Assembly (NCBI GenBank): GCA_007136405.1
Contig: SLHA01000055.1
Coordinates: 1 to 46,504 of the forward strand
Length of the DNA: 46,504 nt
Origin: Candidatus Latescibacterota bacterium
Lineage (GTDB): Bacteria > Latescibacterota > UBA2968 > UBA8231
Direction of reading: 5' to 3'
The notes under the pieces are model-generated. The model ran no database searches. It saw nothing but the letters and a program-made list of their open reading frames with translations, and was not told the DNA's origin. This document shows positions 17,571 through 25,780 of this stretch, piece after piece; positions within the stretch are counted from its first letter, which is position 1; the number at the start of each line of letters is the position of its first letter. The position numbers and the translations under genes are program-made.

Positions 17571-18302
17571 ATGTCCTCCGAACAGCTACTCAGCGAACTG
17601 AAGCAATTCGACACGCCATCCATCACCAACGTGGTAGCCACGTACCCGGGCCACCCGCTGTGCCTGAGCCTCTATCACCCCTGGAGCGAAAACTGGTACA
17701 CCGACCAGTCGCTGCGTTGCATGTACCCGGAGCTGGGCCCTGTGGCCGGCCACGCGGTCACCTGCGTCTACGGTCTGCCGGATCCCACTTTCGATCAGTT
17801 GACCTTCATGGATGTGATCGACGCCCTGGACGCGTCAACCAAACCCACCATACTCGTCCTGGAGCAACGGTTTCCCGCCGAGTACAGCAACAAGGCCGGG
17901 TTGGCCGGTGGCAACATGACTACCGCCATGCAGGCGGTGGGATGCCTGGGTTGCATCTCCAACGGCCCGTCCCGCGATATCGACGAGATCCGCCCCATGC
18001 GTTTCCAGTACCTGCTCACGGGCATAACCCCCGGACACGGTCCCATGGCCGTGCGCGCCGTCAACGTGCCGGTGTCCGTAGCCGGTATGGATGTCAGTCC
18101 TGGTGAAATCGTCCACATGGACGAGAACGGCGCCTGCAAATTTCCCGCTGACAAGCTGGACAAGGTCCTACATAATGTCCAGCATTTGCAACAGGAGGAA
18201 GCGGACAGAATGGCCGCCTTGCGGCAGGCTGGCAATGCCGCGGCCGTGCGCGCGGCATTTTCAGGGAAGTCCTATGGAGCATCGGCCAACCGAAGCCGCT
18301 GA
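17571..18302 (+). CDS. RraA-like / HMG-CHA aldolase family protein
   Basis: A protein of 243 aa from ATG 17571, chosen because GGAG is 8 bases upstream; ATG 17565 is too close to it. It belongs to the RraA-like fold family, formerly annotated as dimethylmenaquinone methyltransferase, whose members include RNase E inhibitors and HMG/CHA aldolases. The metal/substrate loop GGNMTTAMQAVGCLGCISNG is followed by PSRDIDEI, with the Arg-Asp pair typical of the family, and a C-terminal MDENGACKFPADKL segment matches the usual ending. Many such proteins are aldolases or decarboxylases for oxo-acids, which would fit the sugar-acid genes in this window, but the substrate cannot be inferred. A 26-bp repeat array starts two bases after the stop. 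Confidence 0.85.
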   Translation: MSSEQLLSELKQFDTPSITNVVATYPGHPLCLSLYHPWSENWYTDQSLRCMYPELGPVAGHAVTCVYGLPDPTFDQLTFMDVIDALDASTKPTILVLEQRFPAEYSNKAGLAGGNMTTAMQAVGCLGCISNGPSRDIDEIRPMRFQYLLTGITPGHGPMAVRAVNVPVSVAGMDVSPGEIVHMDENGACKFPADKLDKVLHNVQHLQQEEADRMAALRQAGNAAAVRAAFSGKSYGASANRSR

Positions 18303-18303
18303 A

Positions 18304-18485
18304 TGCGTTGGGCCGGGTGGCCCGCGGACTGCGTTGGGGCGGGTGGCTCGCGGACTGCGTTGGGCCGGGTGGCCCGCGGACTGCGTTGGGCCGGGTGGCC
18401 CGCGGACTGCGTTGGGCCGGGTGGCCCGCGGACTGCGTTGGGGCGGGTGGCCCGCGGACTGCGTTGGGGCGGGTGGCCCGCGGAA
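18304..18485. repeat. 26-bp tandem repeat, seven copies
   Basis: Seven head-to-tail copies of a 26-base unit (TGCGTTGGGCCGGGTGGCCC followed by GCGGAC) run from 18304 to 18485. Copies 1, 3, 4 and 5 are identical. Copies 2, 6 and 7 carry GGGGC for GGGCC, copy 2 also has GGCTC for GGCCC, and the last base of copy 7 differs. Each standard unit can form a GGGCC-GGGT-GGCCC hairpin, which the GGGGC variants weaken. Because 26 is not a multiple of three and no stop codon occurs, all six frames are open, giving false ORFs. The array lies between the convergent RraA-like and membrane-protein genes. Confidence 0.95.
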
Positions 18486-18570
18486 GGGAAAAGCGGCTGG
18501 TGGTTGTTCCGGCTGCAGGCAGGCCCGCGGACAGCCTGCAGCCGCAGGTGGTGCTATCAAAGCGCGCCGG

Positions 18571-19581
18571 TCAATCGGCGGCAAGCAGTTCCGTGCCGTG
18601 ACGCTCCACCCGGCCGGCTCTGGATACAGGCCAGCTCACAGCCGTGAACAAGCCGAAGAAGAGCAGATTGAGTCCTTTCTCCAGCACACTGGCGGCCAGA
18701 AGCATTCCAGCCAGCACCTGCAGTTCCACCTGGATTGCGACAGCCATCTGCATGCCCGTACCCAGAAGCACCAGGTCGCGATTCGGCAGAAAAGGAATCC
18801 GGGCGATGATCAACTCCACTGAGAGCAGCGATAGCCACGAACTCAGCGGCACAGAAGCGTCCACCGTGGTCCACATGAGCAGTTGCAACACGAGCAGGGA
18901 CACCAGGCGGGCGGCGTGAATGCCGGCCAGCATGGCCATGGTACGACGCGGCAGCCAGAATATGCGTCGACGGAATTTTACGGTCAGCGCCAGAAGGACC
19001 ACCAGGCCCGTCGCAACGGCAATCAGGTAGGTGGCCCTGTATTGCAGACCGGCGGGAAGCACCACGTACCCGCCCAGGAGCAGGCCCAGCATGGCGGCCA
19101 CGGCCACCAGCGCGGACATGGTCGATGATATGATGATGTTGTCCTTGAGGCTATGCACCAGTTCGCGCGCCGGCCGGTCTATGTTGTTCTTCGACCACCA
19201 GTACAGATATGCCTCACCGGAATAGTCCAGCAGCTGGCGACTATACACCCGCTTTTTCATCAGAGCCGGAAAGCTGCGCCGCAACGGGCACTGCCAAAGC
19301 AAGCGTAATGCCAGTCCTTCGTACAGCGGCACGGTGAAATAGAAAGCGCCGAAAGCAAGGTAGAACCATGGCTTGGTGGGAACGGATCCCAGTACCTGAG
19401 ACCAGCCGATCCGGCTGAGCTGCAGCGCCAGATAGGCCACCAGCCCCACGGTGAACACCACGTTGAACACATGCAGGCACCACTTGCCGGTAGCGGTTGC
19501 CAGGAAACGGCCCAGACGTACCTGCAGTGTATGGAACGGTTTTCCGTGTACTGTCTGAGCGATCAGAAGCGTACGCCTCAT
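18571..19581 (-). CDS. Polytopic inner-membrane protein, unknown function
   Basis: A protein of 336 aa with about seven or eight hydrophobic segments: FNVVFTVGLVAYLALQL, WFYLAFGAFYFTVPLYEGLA, then a pair at about 150-210, VSLLVLQLLMW, and more to the C-terminus. The layout (N-terminal helix pair, a soluble loop with GEAYLYWWSK, then helical pairs) is loosely like the membrane half of lysylphosphatidylglycerol synthase/UPF0104 proteins, but I cannot place it firmly. It may act in lipid or glycan modification; this is weak inference. ATG 19581 has no clear ribosome binding site. Its 3' end is 86 bases from the 26-bp repeat array. Confidence 0.7.
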   Translation of the reverse strand: MRRTLLIAQTVHGKPFHTLQVRLGRFLATATGKWCLHVFNVVFTVGLVAYLALQLSRIGWSQVLGSVPTKPWFYLAFGAFYFTVPLYEGLALRLLWQCPLRRSFPALMKKRVYSRQLLDYSGEAYLYWWSKNNIDRPARELVHSLKDNIIISSTMSALVAVAAMLGLLLGGYVVLPAGLQYRATYLIAVATGLVVLLALTVKFRRRIFWLPRRTMAMLAGIHAARLVSLLVLQLLMWTTVDASVPLSSWLSLLSVELIIARIPFLPNRDLVLLGTGMQMAVAIQVELQVLAGMLLAASVLEKGLNLLFFGLFTAVSWPVSRAGRVERHGTELLAAD

Positions 19582-19745
19582 CGATACAGAACCTGAACAC
19601 GGCGGCGCAGGTAAGGCATCGGTATACCGCCTGAACTATTGGCGCAACGTGATCTGGTGACCTGCAGGGCGCCTGACGGCAGGCAACGACCTGGCCGGCA
19701 GGGCGCCTGATTCAGGGCCACTGTACCCGCGGCCGTGCGGTTAAG

Positions 19746-21062
19746 TCAGGCAAGCCGCGCACCAGGATACAACACGGCCCGGGTGTGGTCGCCGCAGACG
19801 CGCAGATTGGTCCGCACCAGCAAGGCCGGCAGCGGCCGACCTCGACCCTTGTCCACCGATACCGGTGTACCCGGGCGCCGCACGCGCAGGTCGGCACGGA
19901 CGTAAGCCAGGGCGATGGCGCGGCGGATGGATTCGGCCGGTGAATCCGTCCCGGGTGCGTGCCTCCAGCAAGGCACCACGGTCCCGCTGGTGACCCAGCC
20001 GGCGGCCTGCTCATCCACGAGCAGGCGATGTCCCTGGCGTACCGGGTTGTTGCCTGGACGGTCTTTGCGCTTGTCCAGAACAGCCAGACGCCGCACCAGG
20101 TAAGGGACCCGGCGTTGGCCGGCATCCGTGCCCTCGGGCGCAGACCGCCCCCGGTTGTCCACTTCGACGAGTTGCCGGGCAAGCGCCTCCCGCCCCACGA
20201 ACTGCCTCCCGGGGTCTGCGAAATTCACCGCGCGGGAGGCCATACTCAGCAGCGCCATGATGGGTATCGGCTGACCGTCAGGTCCTTCACCCAGTTCGTG
20301 ACCGTACAGAGGCAGCCCGGCCTCCAGGCGTAACGTGTCGCGCGCTCCGAGACCCACCGGCAGAACGGATTCCTCGCGGCCGGCCTCCAGGATGCGTTCC
20401 CACAGATCCACCGTCCTGGACGTGGCCGGAAACAGCTCCAGACTGACGGGTTCTCCGGTGTAACCCGTGCGCGCCACGATCACATCGGCGCCGTCCAACC
20501 GCACACGTCCCACCGCATTGCGTTCCGACAATACGATCGGACTGGCCCCGGACTGGGCCACCACCGCGTTCAGAACCCGCATGGCTGCCGGACCCTGTAA
20601 TGCCAGCATGGCCAGCTCCTGGCTACGGTCCTCCAGCTGGAGACCGGGAAACTCCTGCGCCAGCTCCTGCAACCAGGCCCAATCGCGCCCATGGTTGGCT
20701 CCGTTGACCACCAGCAGATAGTCCTCCCGGTCAACCCGGTATAAGAAGGTGTCGTCCAGGGCGCAGCCGTTTTCGTCAGCCAGTATGGTGTAGTGCGACC
20801 AGCCTGGTTCGGACAGGTGGGCAGCATCGTTGGTCAACGCCCGTCGCAGGAACGGCACGGCCTGCGCCCCACGGACCCAGAATCTTCCCATATGGCTGAT
20901 ATCGAACAGACCGGCATGAGCACGTGTGCCCAGGTGTTCAGCCATGATGGTCTGGTAGTGAATCGGCATGTCAAAACCACCGAACTCATGCATGCTGGCG
21001 CCTGCGCTGACGTGCCATTCATGCAGTACGGTCTGTCTGCTGATCTGTTCTTGCGCACTCAT
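19746..21062 (-). CDS. GcvT-type aminomethyltransferase (glycine cleavage T-protein family), stand-alone
   Basis: A protein of 438 aa. In the glycine cleavage system GcvT transfers the methylene group from aminomethyl-H-protein to THF. Signatures are present: MHEFGGFDMPIHY, GLFDISHMGRF, VVNGANHGRD with the catalytic Asp, RTGYTGE and LGARDTLRLEAGLPLYGHEL. It is about 70 residues longer than usual; the extra residues lie in the C-terminal third (roughly 290-360), which is rich in charged residues. gcvH and gcvP are not in the window, so it might instead be a related THF-dependent demethylase. ATG 21062 is preceded by GGGAGGGAC, a good ribosome binding site. Confidence 0.88.
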   Translation of the reverse strand: MSAQEQISRQTVLHEWHVSAGASMHEFGGFDMPIHYQTIMAEHLGTRAHAGLFDISHMGRFWVRGAQAVPFLRRALTNDAAHLSEPGWSHYTILADENGCALDDTFLYRVDREDYLLVVNGANHGRDWAWLQELAQEFPGLQLEDRSQELAMLALQGPAAMRVLNAVVAQSGASPIVLSERNAVGRVRLDGADVIVARTGYTGEPVSLELFPATSRTVDLWERILEAGREESVLPVGLGARDTLRLEAGLPLYGHELGEGPDGQPIPIMALLSMASRAVNFADPGRQFVGREALARQLVEVDNRGRSAPEGTDAGQRRVPYLVRRLAVLDKRKDRPGNNPVRQGHRLLVDEQAAGWVTSGTVVPCWRHAPGTDSPAESIRRAIALAYVRADLRVRRPGTPVSVDKGRGRPLPALLVRTNLRVCGDHTRAVLYPGARLA

Positions 21063-21143
21063 GCCCGTCCCTCCCGCTGAATCGGTGCCGAAGCCGTGGC
21101 AGCAGTTGCCGCACCCCGGTATTGCACCGTTTTCTGGTGTCGT

Positions 21144-21785
21144 CTATTGCGGCAACGCGCCAACGATGAGTAAGCAGGCTCTGGCCTTCACCGGCGCCTC
21201 CACGTCCCAGTTCTTGACTTCGCCACCTAGATCCCGAACGCAGCGCTCAGCCAGATTCATGAACGGCGGCCGCCCCGGATCAGCCAGAATGATCTGCTGG
21301 ACTCCCGCCGCCAGGCCACGCTCCATCAGCTCGTACAGCGGCGCGATCAACTCATCCCAGAAACAGACATCCGCCCCGAGTACCACATCCTGCCCGCACA
21401 GATCCGTCTGCCGCACCTCCTGGAACGTGCGGCACTGTTGCCGTATCTCCACCCCGTTGATCCGGGCATGCAGGTCCAGAAAGGGAAACACCGCCGGATC
21501 CGCGTCCACGCTGGTCACCCGCGCTGCGAACTCGCGAGCGCAGTAGATGCCTGCCAGCCCCCAGCCACACCCGATATCCATCACCGCGGTGTTGGCCGGC
21601 AGTCTCTGACGGGCGAGATAGTCGATGATGGCCCAGCTGGATGCCCAGAATTTATTGCCGTGTATACTGGGTTCATGCCTTCGCTTGAGCTGGCGTATGC
21701 GCGGGTCCGCTGCCTTCAGAACCGTCAACCCGTAAGCCTGGCGTTGGGTGGATCTCTCGCTTTTCTTTTTCCTGCGTTGAGTCAT
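21144..21785 (-). CDS. Class I SAM-dependent methyltransferase
   Basis: A protein of 213 aa with a Rossmann-type SAM-binding core. Motif I is VMDIGCGWGLAGIYCA (about residue 70), followed by the acidic end of strand 2 (TSVDADP) and the post-motif DVVLGADVCFWDE. This pattern is like the METTL16-type and ETF-beta lysine methyltransferase-like group acting on proteins or small amines. The first 20 residues are strongly basic (RRKKKSER), which might bind RNA or simply be disordered. No good ribosome binding site precedes ATG 21785. It lies just upstream of gcvT in the minus-strand direction and could be in the same transcript. The substrate is unknown. Confidence 0.8.
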   Translation of the reverse strand: MTQRRKKKSERSTQRQAYGLTVLKAADPRIRQLKRRHEPSIHGNKFWASSWAIIDYLARQRLPANTAVMDIGCGWGLAGIYCAREFAARVTSVDADPAVFPFLDLHARINGVEIRQQCRTFQEVRQTDLCGQDVVLGADVCFWDELIAPLYELMERGLAAGVQQIILADPGRPPFMNLAERCVRDLGGEVKNWDVEAPVKARACLLIVGALPQ

Positions 21786-21899
21786 CCCCCGAAGCTTTCA
21801 GCATCCGTGCCGGGATGCCCGTTACCTACCCGGGGACTGACCGGCAGAAGCATGAGACAAGTCGATATACAAGTCATCAAACCTAAGGAATAGGAATCG

Positions 21900-22925
21900 A
21901 TGCAGCCAATAGACAGACCCGTGAGAATCGGCGTATACGGCGCCGGAAACTTCGCCAGACGCACCCATATCCCCAACCTCCTCAAGCTCCCCGGTGTCCA
22001 AATAGTGGCCTTGTGCGATATAGACGCCGGCAAAGCCCAGGCCATGGCGAAGGAGTTTTCCGTGCCCCGCACCTACACCGACGGCCACGCCATGCTTCAG
22101 CACGAAGACCTCGACATTCTGTACTCGATCGTTCCCGCCTTTGCCCGCTCCGACGTCGAGGCGGAGGCCGCGGCTCGCGGCGTCCACCTGTTCAGTGAGA
22201 AACCCCAGGCCACGGACATGGCGACGGCCCGCCGTATAGACCAGGCGATTCAGGAAGGCGGAGTACTGAGCACGGTCTGTTATCGGGAACGCTACCGGCC
22301 GCTCTTCCAGGAAGCGCGCCGGCTGCTGGCGGACCGGGAGATCGTCCATGCCCGTTTCCAGAGTCCCCGTCCACTACCACAACGCGAAGCCGACATACCC
22401 GCGGAGCAACGCGACAACTGGCACCACCAGATGGACAAGGCCGGTGGCCCGGCATTCGATTGGGGCGTCCACGCCGTCGACTACACCCGTTTCATGACCG
22501 GCCTGGACATCACCGCCGCGCAGGCGTTTTACCATCACCCGGCAACCTACAACAAGCCGCTCTCCTGTTCGTTCAACTTCCGGTTTGCGTCCGGGGCGAC
22601 CATGACGATGACCTTTACCTCGGCCACACCGACCCCTCCGCCGGAAGAAGCGCCCTTTCTCATTTTTTTCGAGGGGGGTTATCTGGGGCTGTGGATGTAC
22701 GACCGGATCGAGATGAATGGCCAGGTAGTCTACCGTGCCGACGACTTCGATCCCTGGTTCGAACAGGACCGGGTTTTCGTCGAAGCCGTCCGCAACGCGG
22801 ATCCGTCCAAGATGCTCAATGATTATCGGGACGGTTTGTCTACGCTGGCACCTGTGCTGGCCGGTTGGGAGTCCGCACGCCGGCATGGCGAACTGGTGGA
22901 TGTGCCCGCCTTTGCGGCAGCCTAA
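21900..22925 (+). CDS. Gfo/Idh/MocA-family oxidoreductase
   Basis: A protein of 341 aa, a normal length. The N-terminal Rossmann fold begins RIGVYGAGNFARRTHIPNL (NAD(P) binding) and contains the family EKP signature (VHLFSEKPQAT, about residue 100) that holds the catalytic Lys. The C-terminal part contains AFDWGVHAVDYTRFMTG, the usual substrate-domain motif with the conserved Asp and His. Members oxidise or reduce hydroxyl groups of sugars, inositols or similar compounds. The substrate is unknown; no sugar transporter is beside it. ATG 21900 has AAGGAATAGG just ahead. The gene contains a run of seven T (22663-22669) and one of six G (22673-22678), where the frame is nevertheless intact. Confidence 0.92.
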   Translation: MQPIDRPVRIGVYGAGNFARRTHIPNLLKLPGVQIVALCDIDAGKAQAMAKEFSVPRTYTDGHAMLQHEDLDILYSIVPAFARSDVEAEAAARGVHLFSEKPQATDMATARRIDQAIQEGGVLSTVCYRERYRPLFQEARRLLADREIVHARFQSPRPLPQREADIPAEQRDNWHHQMDKAGGPAFDWGVHAVDYTRFMTGLDITAAQAFYHHPATYNKPLSCSFNFRFASGATMTMTFTSATPTPPPEEAPFLIFFEGGYLGLWMYDRIEMNGQVVYRADDFDPWFEQDRVFVEAVRNADPSKMLNDYRDGLSTLAPVLAGWESARRHGELVDVPAFAAA

Positions 22926-23024
22926 GCCGGCATGGCAACCGCCGCGCTGGCACCGGCCGTCTCACGCGGTGTGTGTACCCGTATCCTGGGGGACACCCCT
23001 GCCGCCGCCCCTGAACACGGTGCG

Positions 23025-23129
23025 CTGGAGCGTCCGGTATATCGTCGACGGCACACCAGGGGCCTTCGCAAGCTGGTCGCGGCAAGCTGGTTTGCCGAAC
23101 TGGAGCGTCCGCCGTAGCGTCGACAGCAC
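23025..23129. repeat. Imperfect direct repeat, two 30-bp copies 75 bp apart
   Basis: Bases 23025-23054 and 23100-23129 agree at about 25 of 30 positions, sharing CTGGAGCGTCCG at the start and CGTCGAC near the end. They lie in the 289-base gap between the convergent Gfo/Idh and CheZ-like genes. No gene covers them convincingly, and they have no matching partner that I noticed elsewhere in the window. They could be remnants of an old duplication or a binding site pair. Confidence 0.5.
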
Positions 23130-23214
23130 CTTCGGGTCTAACCTGACCCCCGGCCACAAGATCCTCACCCGCAGGCCGGCAAGATCCAGATCAGCGGACC
23201 CGGCGCAGCCTGGA

Positions 23215-23961
23215 TCAGGACTCGTCTGCCAACAGGGTATCCGTCCTCTCCTGCTTCACACCGTCCGGCTGCGCAGAGGCGGCCCGGCGCATACTGGCGC
23301 CGTCGTCCGCCGCGTGACGCACGGTCTCCACGACAGCATCGACCGCCTGCTGGATGCGCTCCGTACTGGCTGGATCATAGTTTGCGTGAGGATCGTAAGC
23401 CCCCTCCCGCACCGTAATGTCCGAATCTTCGGCCTCCATGCCCAGTTGACCGCACAGTGAATGGAGACCGCTCTGCAGCTGAGACAGCAAGGCGTGCGTT
23501 GCCTCGATCTGCTGCGAGGTAATGTCCTGGAACTGCAACACGCTGAACAGATCGAGCAACTTGTCACTGGCCGCTGACAGGGCCTGCGGGGTATCGTCTC
23601 CCTGATGGATGGAGTCCTGGGCGCGCCGCAGCTCCGCCTCCACCTCCTCCAGACCGGTCAGGATCTGCTGGACGGCATTCTCTGCGACATCGTCGATATT
23701 GCGCAGATTGCGCGAGACATGCCCCAGTTGCGTCCGGCCGCGCCCGGCCACACCGGCCACCTGCTCGATGACCGGGATCATGTCTGCGGCGAACCGCAGG
23801 AGGTATTTCATGTGAGGCAGCACCCGCTGCAACACCAGCAGGTGCGCCCGGGCATAGTCCGCGTCCTCCAGCACCTGGGGATAGCTCCCCTGTAGTGCGC
23901 CCAGATGACACAGCAACGTCCGGATTCTGCGCTTGACATCCTTGGTATCCGTCTTGTACAT
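23215..23961 (-). CDS. CheZ-like phosphatase-family protein
   Basis: A protein of 248 aa from ATG 23961, with GGGAG 5 bases upstream; a GTG at 23967 overlaps that site and is less likely. It is predicted to be mostly helical. Residues 144-151 read FQDITSQQ, matching the CheZ active-site pattern in which Asp (D146) and Gln four residues later (Q150) dephosphorylate CheY-P. The flanking region (LLDLFSVLQ and IEATHALLSQL) fits the long CheZ helical hairpin. The protein ends in an acidic tail rather than the C-terminal CheY-binding helix of the enterobacterial protein. No other chemotaxis or flagellar gene is in the window, so its response-regulator partner is unknown. It follows the PLP enzyme gene by 30 bases on the same strand. 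Confidence 0.72.
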   Translation of the reverse strand: MYKTDTKDVKRRIRTLLCHLGALQGSYPQVLEDADYARAHLLVLQRVLPHMKYLLRFAADMIPVIEQVAGVAGRGRTQLGHVSRNLRNIDDVAENAVQQILTGLEEVEAELRRAQDSIHQGDDTPQALSAASDKLLDLFSVLQFQDITSQQIEATHALLSQLQSGLHSLCGQLGMEAEDSDITVREGAYDPHANYDPASTERIQQAVDAVVETVRHAADDGASMRRAASAQPDGVKQERTDTLLADES

Positions 23962-23991
23962 GGCCACTCCCGAGTCGCGTCTAGCCGTCCC

Positions 23992-25047
23992 TTAACGAAT
24001 GCAACCGCGCGCATGCACCGGCCAACGGGCTTGGACCAGGCCCTGCCGGACGGCCACGATCTCATCGTGCTCGTTGACGCACGGACACGGATGGACGGGT
24101 AGAACCTGCACGCGTTCGCCGATGACGGGCTTCCGCACCGAACGACTGAGATCGACCTGGCCGTGCTCCTCAGAGGCACCGGTGAAGCGGGCATCAGGGT
24201 ATTCGACGATGTACCCCATGCTGGGACCGTCATCCGTTTTCAGCATGCTGGCACTGAATGTCTTGCTGCCTCCGTCCAGCACGGCCCGGTCCGGAGCAGG
24301 CCGGCTCACCACCGTAGCCAGGACTCTAAGTGCGCATTGTTCCACAGTGTGCGTACCGCGGCGCAGATGGCTCTCACCACCTACACAGTACTCACCGACG
24401 CGATATTCCGTCAGTTCAGGAATTTCGTGGGCGGTCAGAGCGCTGGGAGTGCTGCCGCCGCTGACGATGGGATGCGGCAACCCTTGCCGGTCAAAAAGGT
24501 CCAGCGTTTCCTGCAGCAGGGGACGCACGCCGGGCGGCGCCGGCATGATCATCACACCGCGCAACTCCAGGCCCTTTTCAGCCTGGATCCGTTGCCCCAA
24601 TGCAACCGCCGCGGCAGGAGACTCCACGCCGGTGCGTCCCTGGTACAGCTCGATCACGACGCCGACGCAGGCCCCGGCTTCTCTTGCCGCCGAACCCAGA
24701 CCCGCCACCGTGTACTCCGAATCCGCCGCCACCGTGAGGCTGCACTGCCGTGCCAGGGTTCCCAACCGTACCAGCTTGGCGGCTCCCATGATGTTGTACG
24801 GAATGAGAATATCCGCGCAAACCCCTCCGGCCAGCATGACCTCAGCCTCACTCAGTTTCTGGCAGGTAATCCCCGTGGCTCCCGCCCTTATCTGGGCATG
24901 GGCGATAGCCAGACATTTATGGGTCTTGATGTGGGGACGCAGGGCGATGCCGCATTCCCGGAAGTATTGGTGATACCGCTTCAGATTGGCCTCCAGCCCA
25001 TCCTGGTCCACCGTCAGAACTGGAGTATCGAGTTCCGTGACCCGCAT
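23992..25047 (-). CDS. D-threonine aldolase / D-serine dehydratase-like PLP enzyme
   Basis: A protein of 351 aa of the fold-type III (alanine racemase N-terminal) PLP family containing D-threonine aldolase and D-serine dehydratase. The PLP Lys is K41 in RPHIKTHK, a family hallmark. Later motifs are IELYQGRTGV, VSGGSTPSA (phosphate binding) and, near the C-terminus, VHPCPCVNEHDE, which has the His and Cys pair that binds the catalytic divalent metal in the D-threonine aldolase/DSD group. It should split beta-hydroxy-D-amino acids or dehydrate them; the exact substrate is not known. ATG 25047 has AGGAG 8-9 bases upstream. It is followed by the CheZ-like gene. Confidence 0.88.
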   Translation of the reverse strand: MRVTELDTPVLTVDQDGLEANLKRYHQYFRECGIALRPHIKTHKCLAIAHAQIRAGATGITCQKLSEAEVMLAGGVCADILIPYNIMGAAKLVRLGTLARQCSLTVAADSEYTVAGLGSAAREAGACVGVVIELYQGRTGVESPAAAVALGQRIQAEKGLELRGVMIMPAPPGVRPLLQETLDLFDRQGLPHPIVSGGSTPSALTAHEIPELTEYRVGEYCVGGESHLRRGTHTVEQCALRVLATVVSRPAPDRAVLDGGSKTFSASMLKTDDGPSMGYIVEYPDARFTGASEEHGQVDLSRSVRKPVIGERVQVLPVHPCPCVNEHDEIVAVRQGLVQARWPVHARGCIR

Positions 25048-25174
25048 GTTGTCTTCTCCTGCTGAGAGGAAAAGTTAGGCTAAACAGGGCCGCAAGTGGT
25101 GTCAAGACTTGCCTGACCGGACCCGTAGTCGCTGCTTTTGTGGTACCCCTGCCGTTCACATCGTTGACCGGAGC

Positions 25175-25756
25175 ATGTGTGTGCCCATAGATCTGCAGCC
25201 TCCCGAACCCGCCGCCTTGATGTGCGCCATCATGGCTGGCTCGGGCAACGGGCTTGAATGCAGCCGCGGCCGGCTGGAGGCCATGTTTGGCTCCGTGCCC
25301 TTGGCAAGCGCTGTGTATTCGTTTGATTGTTCGACATATTACCACCGCGAGATGGGACCGGGTCTGGTCAAGCAGCTGGTCTGCTTCGCCGAACGCCTGG
25401 AGCCGCACCGGCTGGCGGCGGTCAAACGCAGGACCATGGAACTGGAACGCCGTCTGGCCTGCCGCACTTGCGATGGCGTGGTACGGCGGCGCGTCAACGT
25501 GGATCCGGGACTGGTGACGGTGGAAAGCCTGGTGCTGGCCACGACCAAATACTCGGGGCACCGGGTCTGCATTGCGCGAGGTCTGTACGCGGAGGTCACC
25601 CTGCTTTTCCGGCGCGGCGGATGCTCTGCCTTCGAGTGGACCTATCCGGATTATCGTACCGCGCCCGTCCAGGATTTCCTGCTGCGGGTGCGCGGCGAAC
25701 TGCTGCTCGAACGGCGCCGCAACGCAGACGGCGGCACGGGGGCGGCGGACGAATGA
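25175..25756 (+). CDS. DUF4416 family protein
   Basis: A protein of 193 aa. It matches the DUF4416 family: LMCAIMAGSGNGLE, EAMFGSVPLAS, FDCSTYYHREMGPGL, RRVNVDPGLVTVESLVLATTK, RGLYAEVTLLF and a final WTYPDYRT. Members are about 180 aa, occur in many deep-branching bacteria and have no established function. ATG 25175 and GTG 25181 are both possible starts: a GGAG site at 25170-25173 favours the GTG by spacing. It faces purA 24 bases away in the opposite direction and diverges from the PLP-enzyme gene. Confidence 0.85.
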   Translation: MCVPIDLQPPEPAALMCAIMAGSGNGLECSRGRLEAMFGSVPLASAVYSFDCSTYYHREMGPGLVKQLVCFAERLEPHRLAAVKRRTMELERRLACRTCDGVVRRRVNVDPGLVTVESLVLATTKYSGHRVCIARGLYAEVTLLFRRGGCSAFEWTYPDYRTAPVQDFLLRVRGELLLERRRNADGGTGAADE

Positions 25757-25780
25757 GGATGGGCAGGATACAGCTAAGGT

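Noticed and set aside
18304..18485. CRISPR-like array
   Set aside because: The units are directly adjacent with no spacers, and no cas gene is present.
18261..18822. Open frames over the 26-bp repeat on both strands (collagen- or proline-rich looking peptides)
   Set aside because: The 26-base unit has no stop codon in any frame, so all frames are open by arithmetic; no ribosome binding site or family motif supports a gene.
24163..25065. Plus-strand open frame opposite the D-threonine-aldolase-like gene
   Set aside because: Histidine- and arginine-rich shadow translation without motif; the minus-strand protein is a clear family member.
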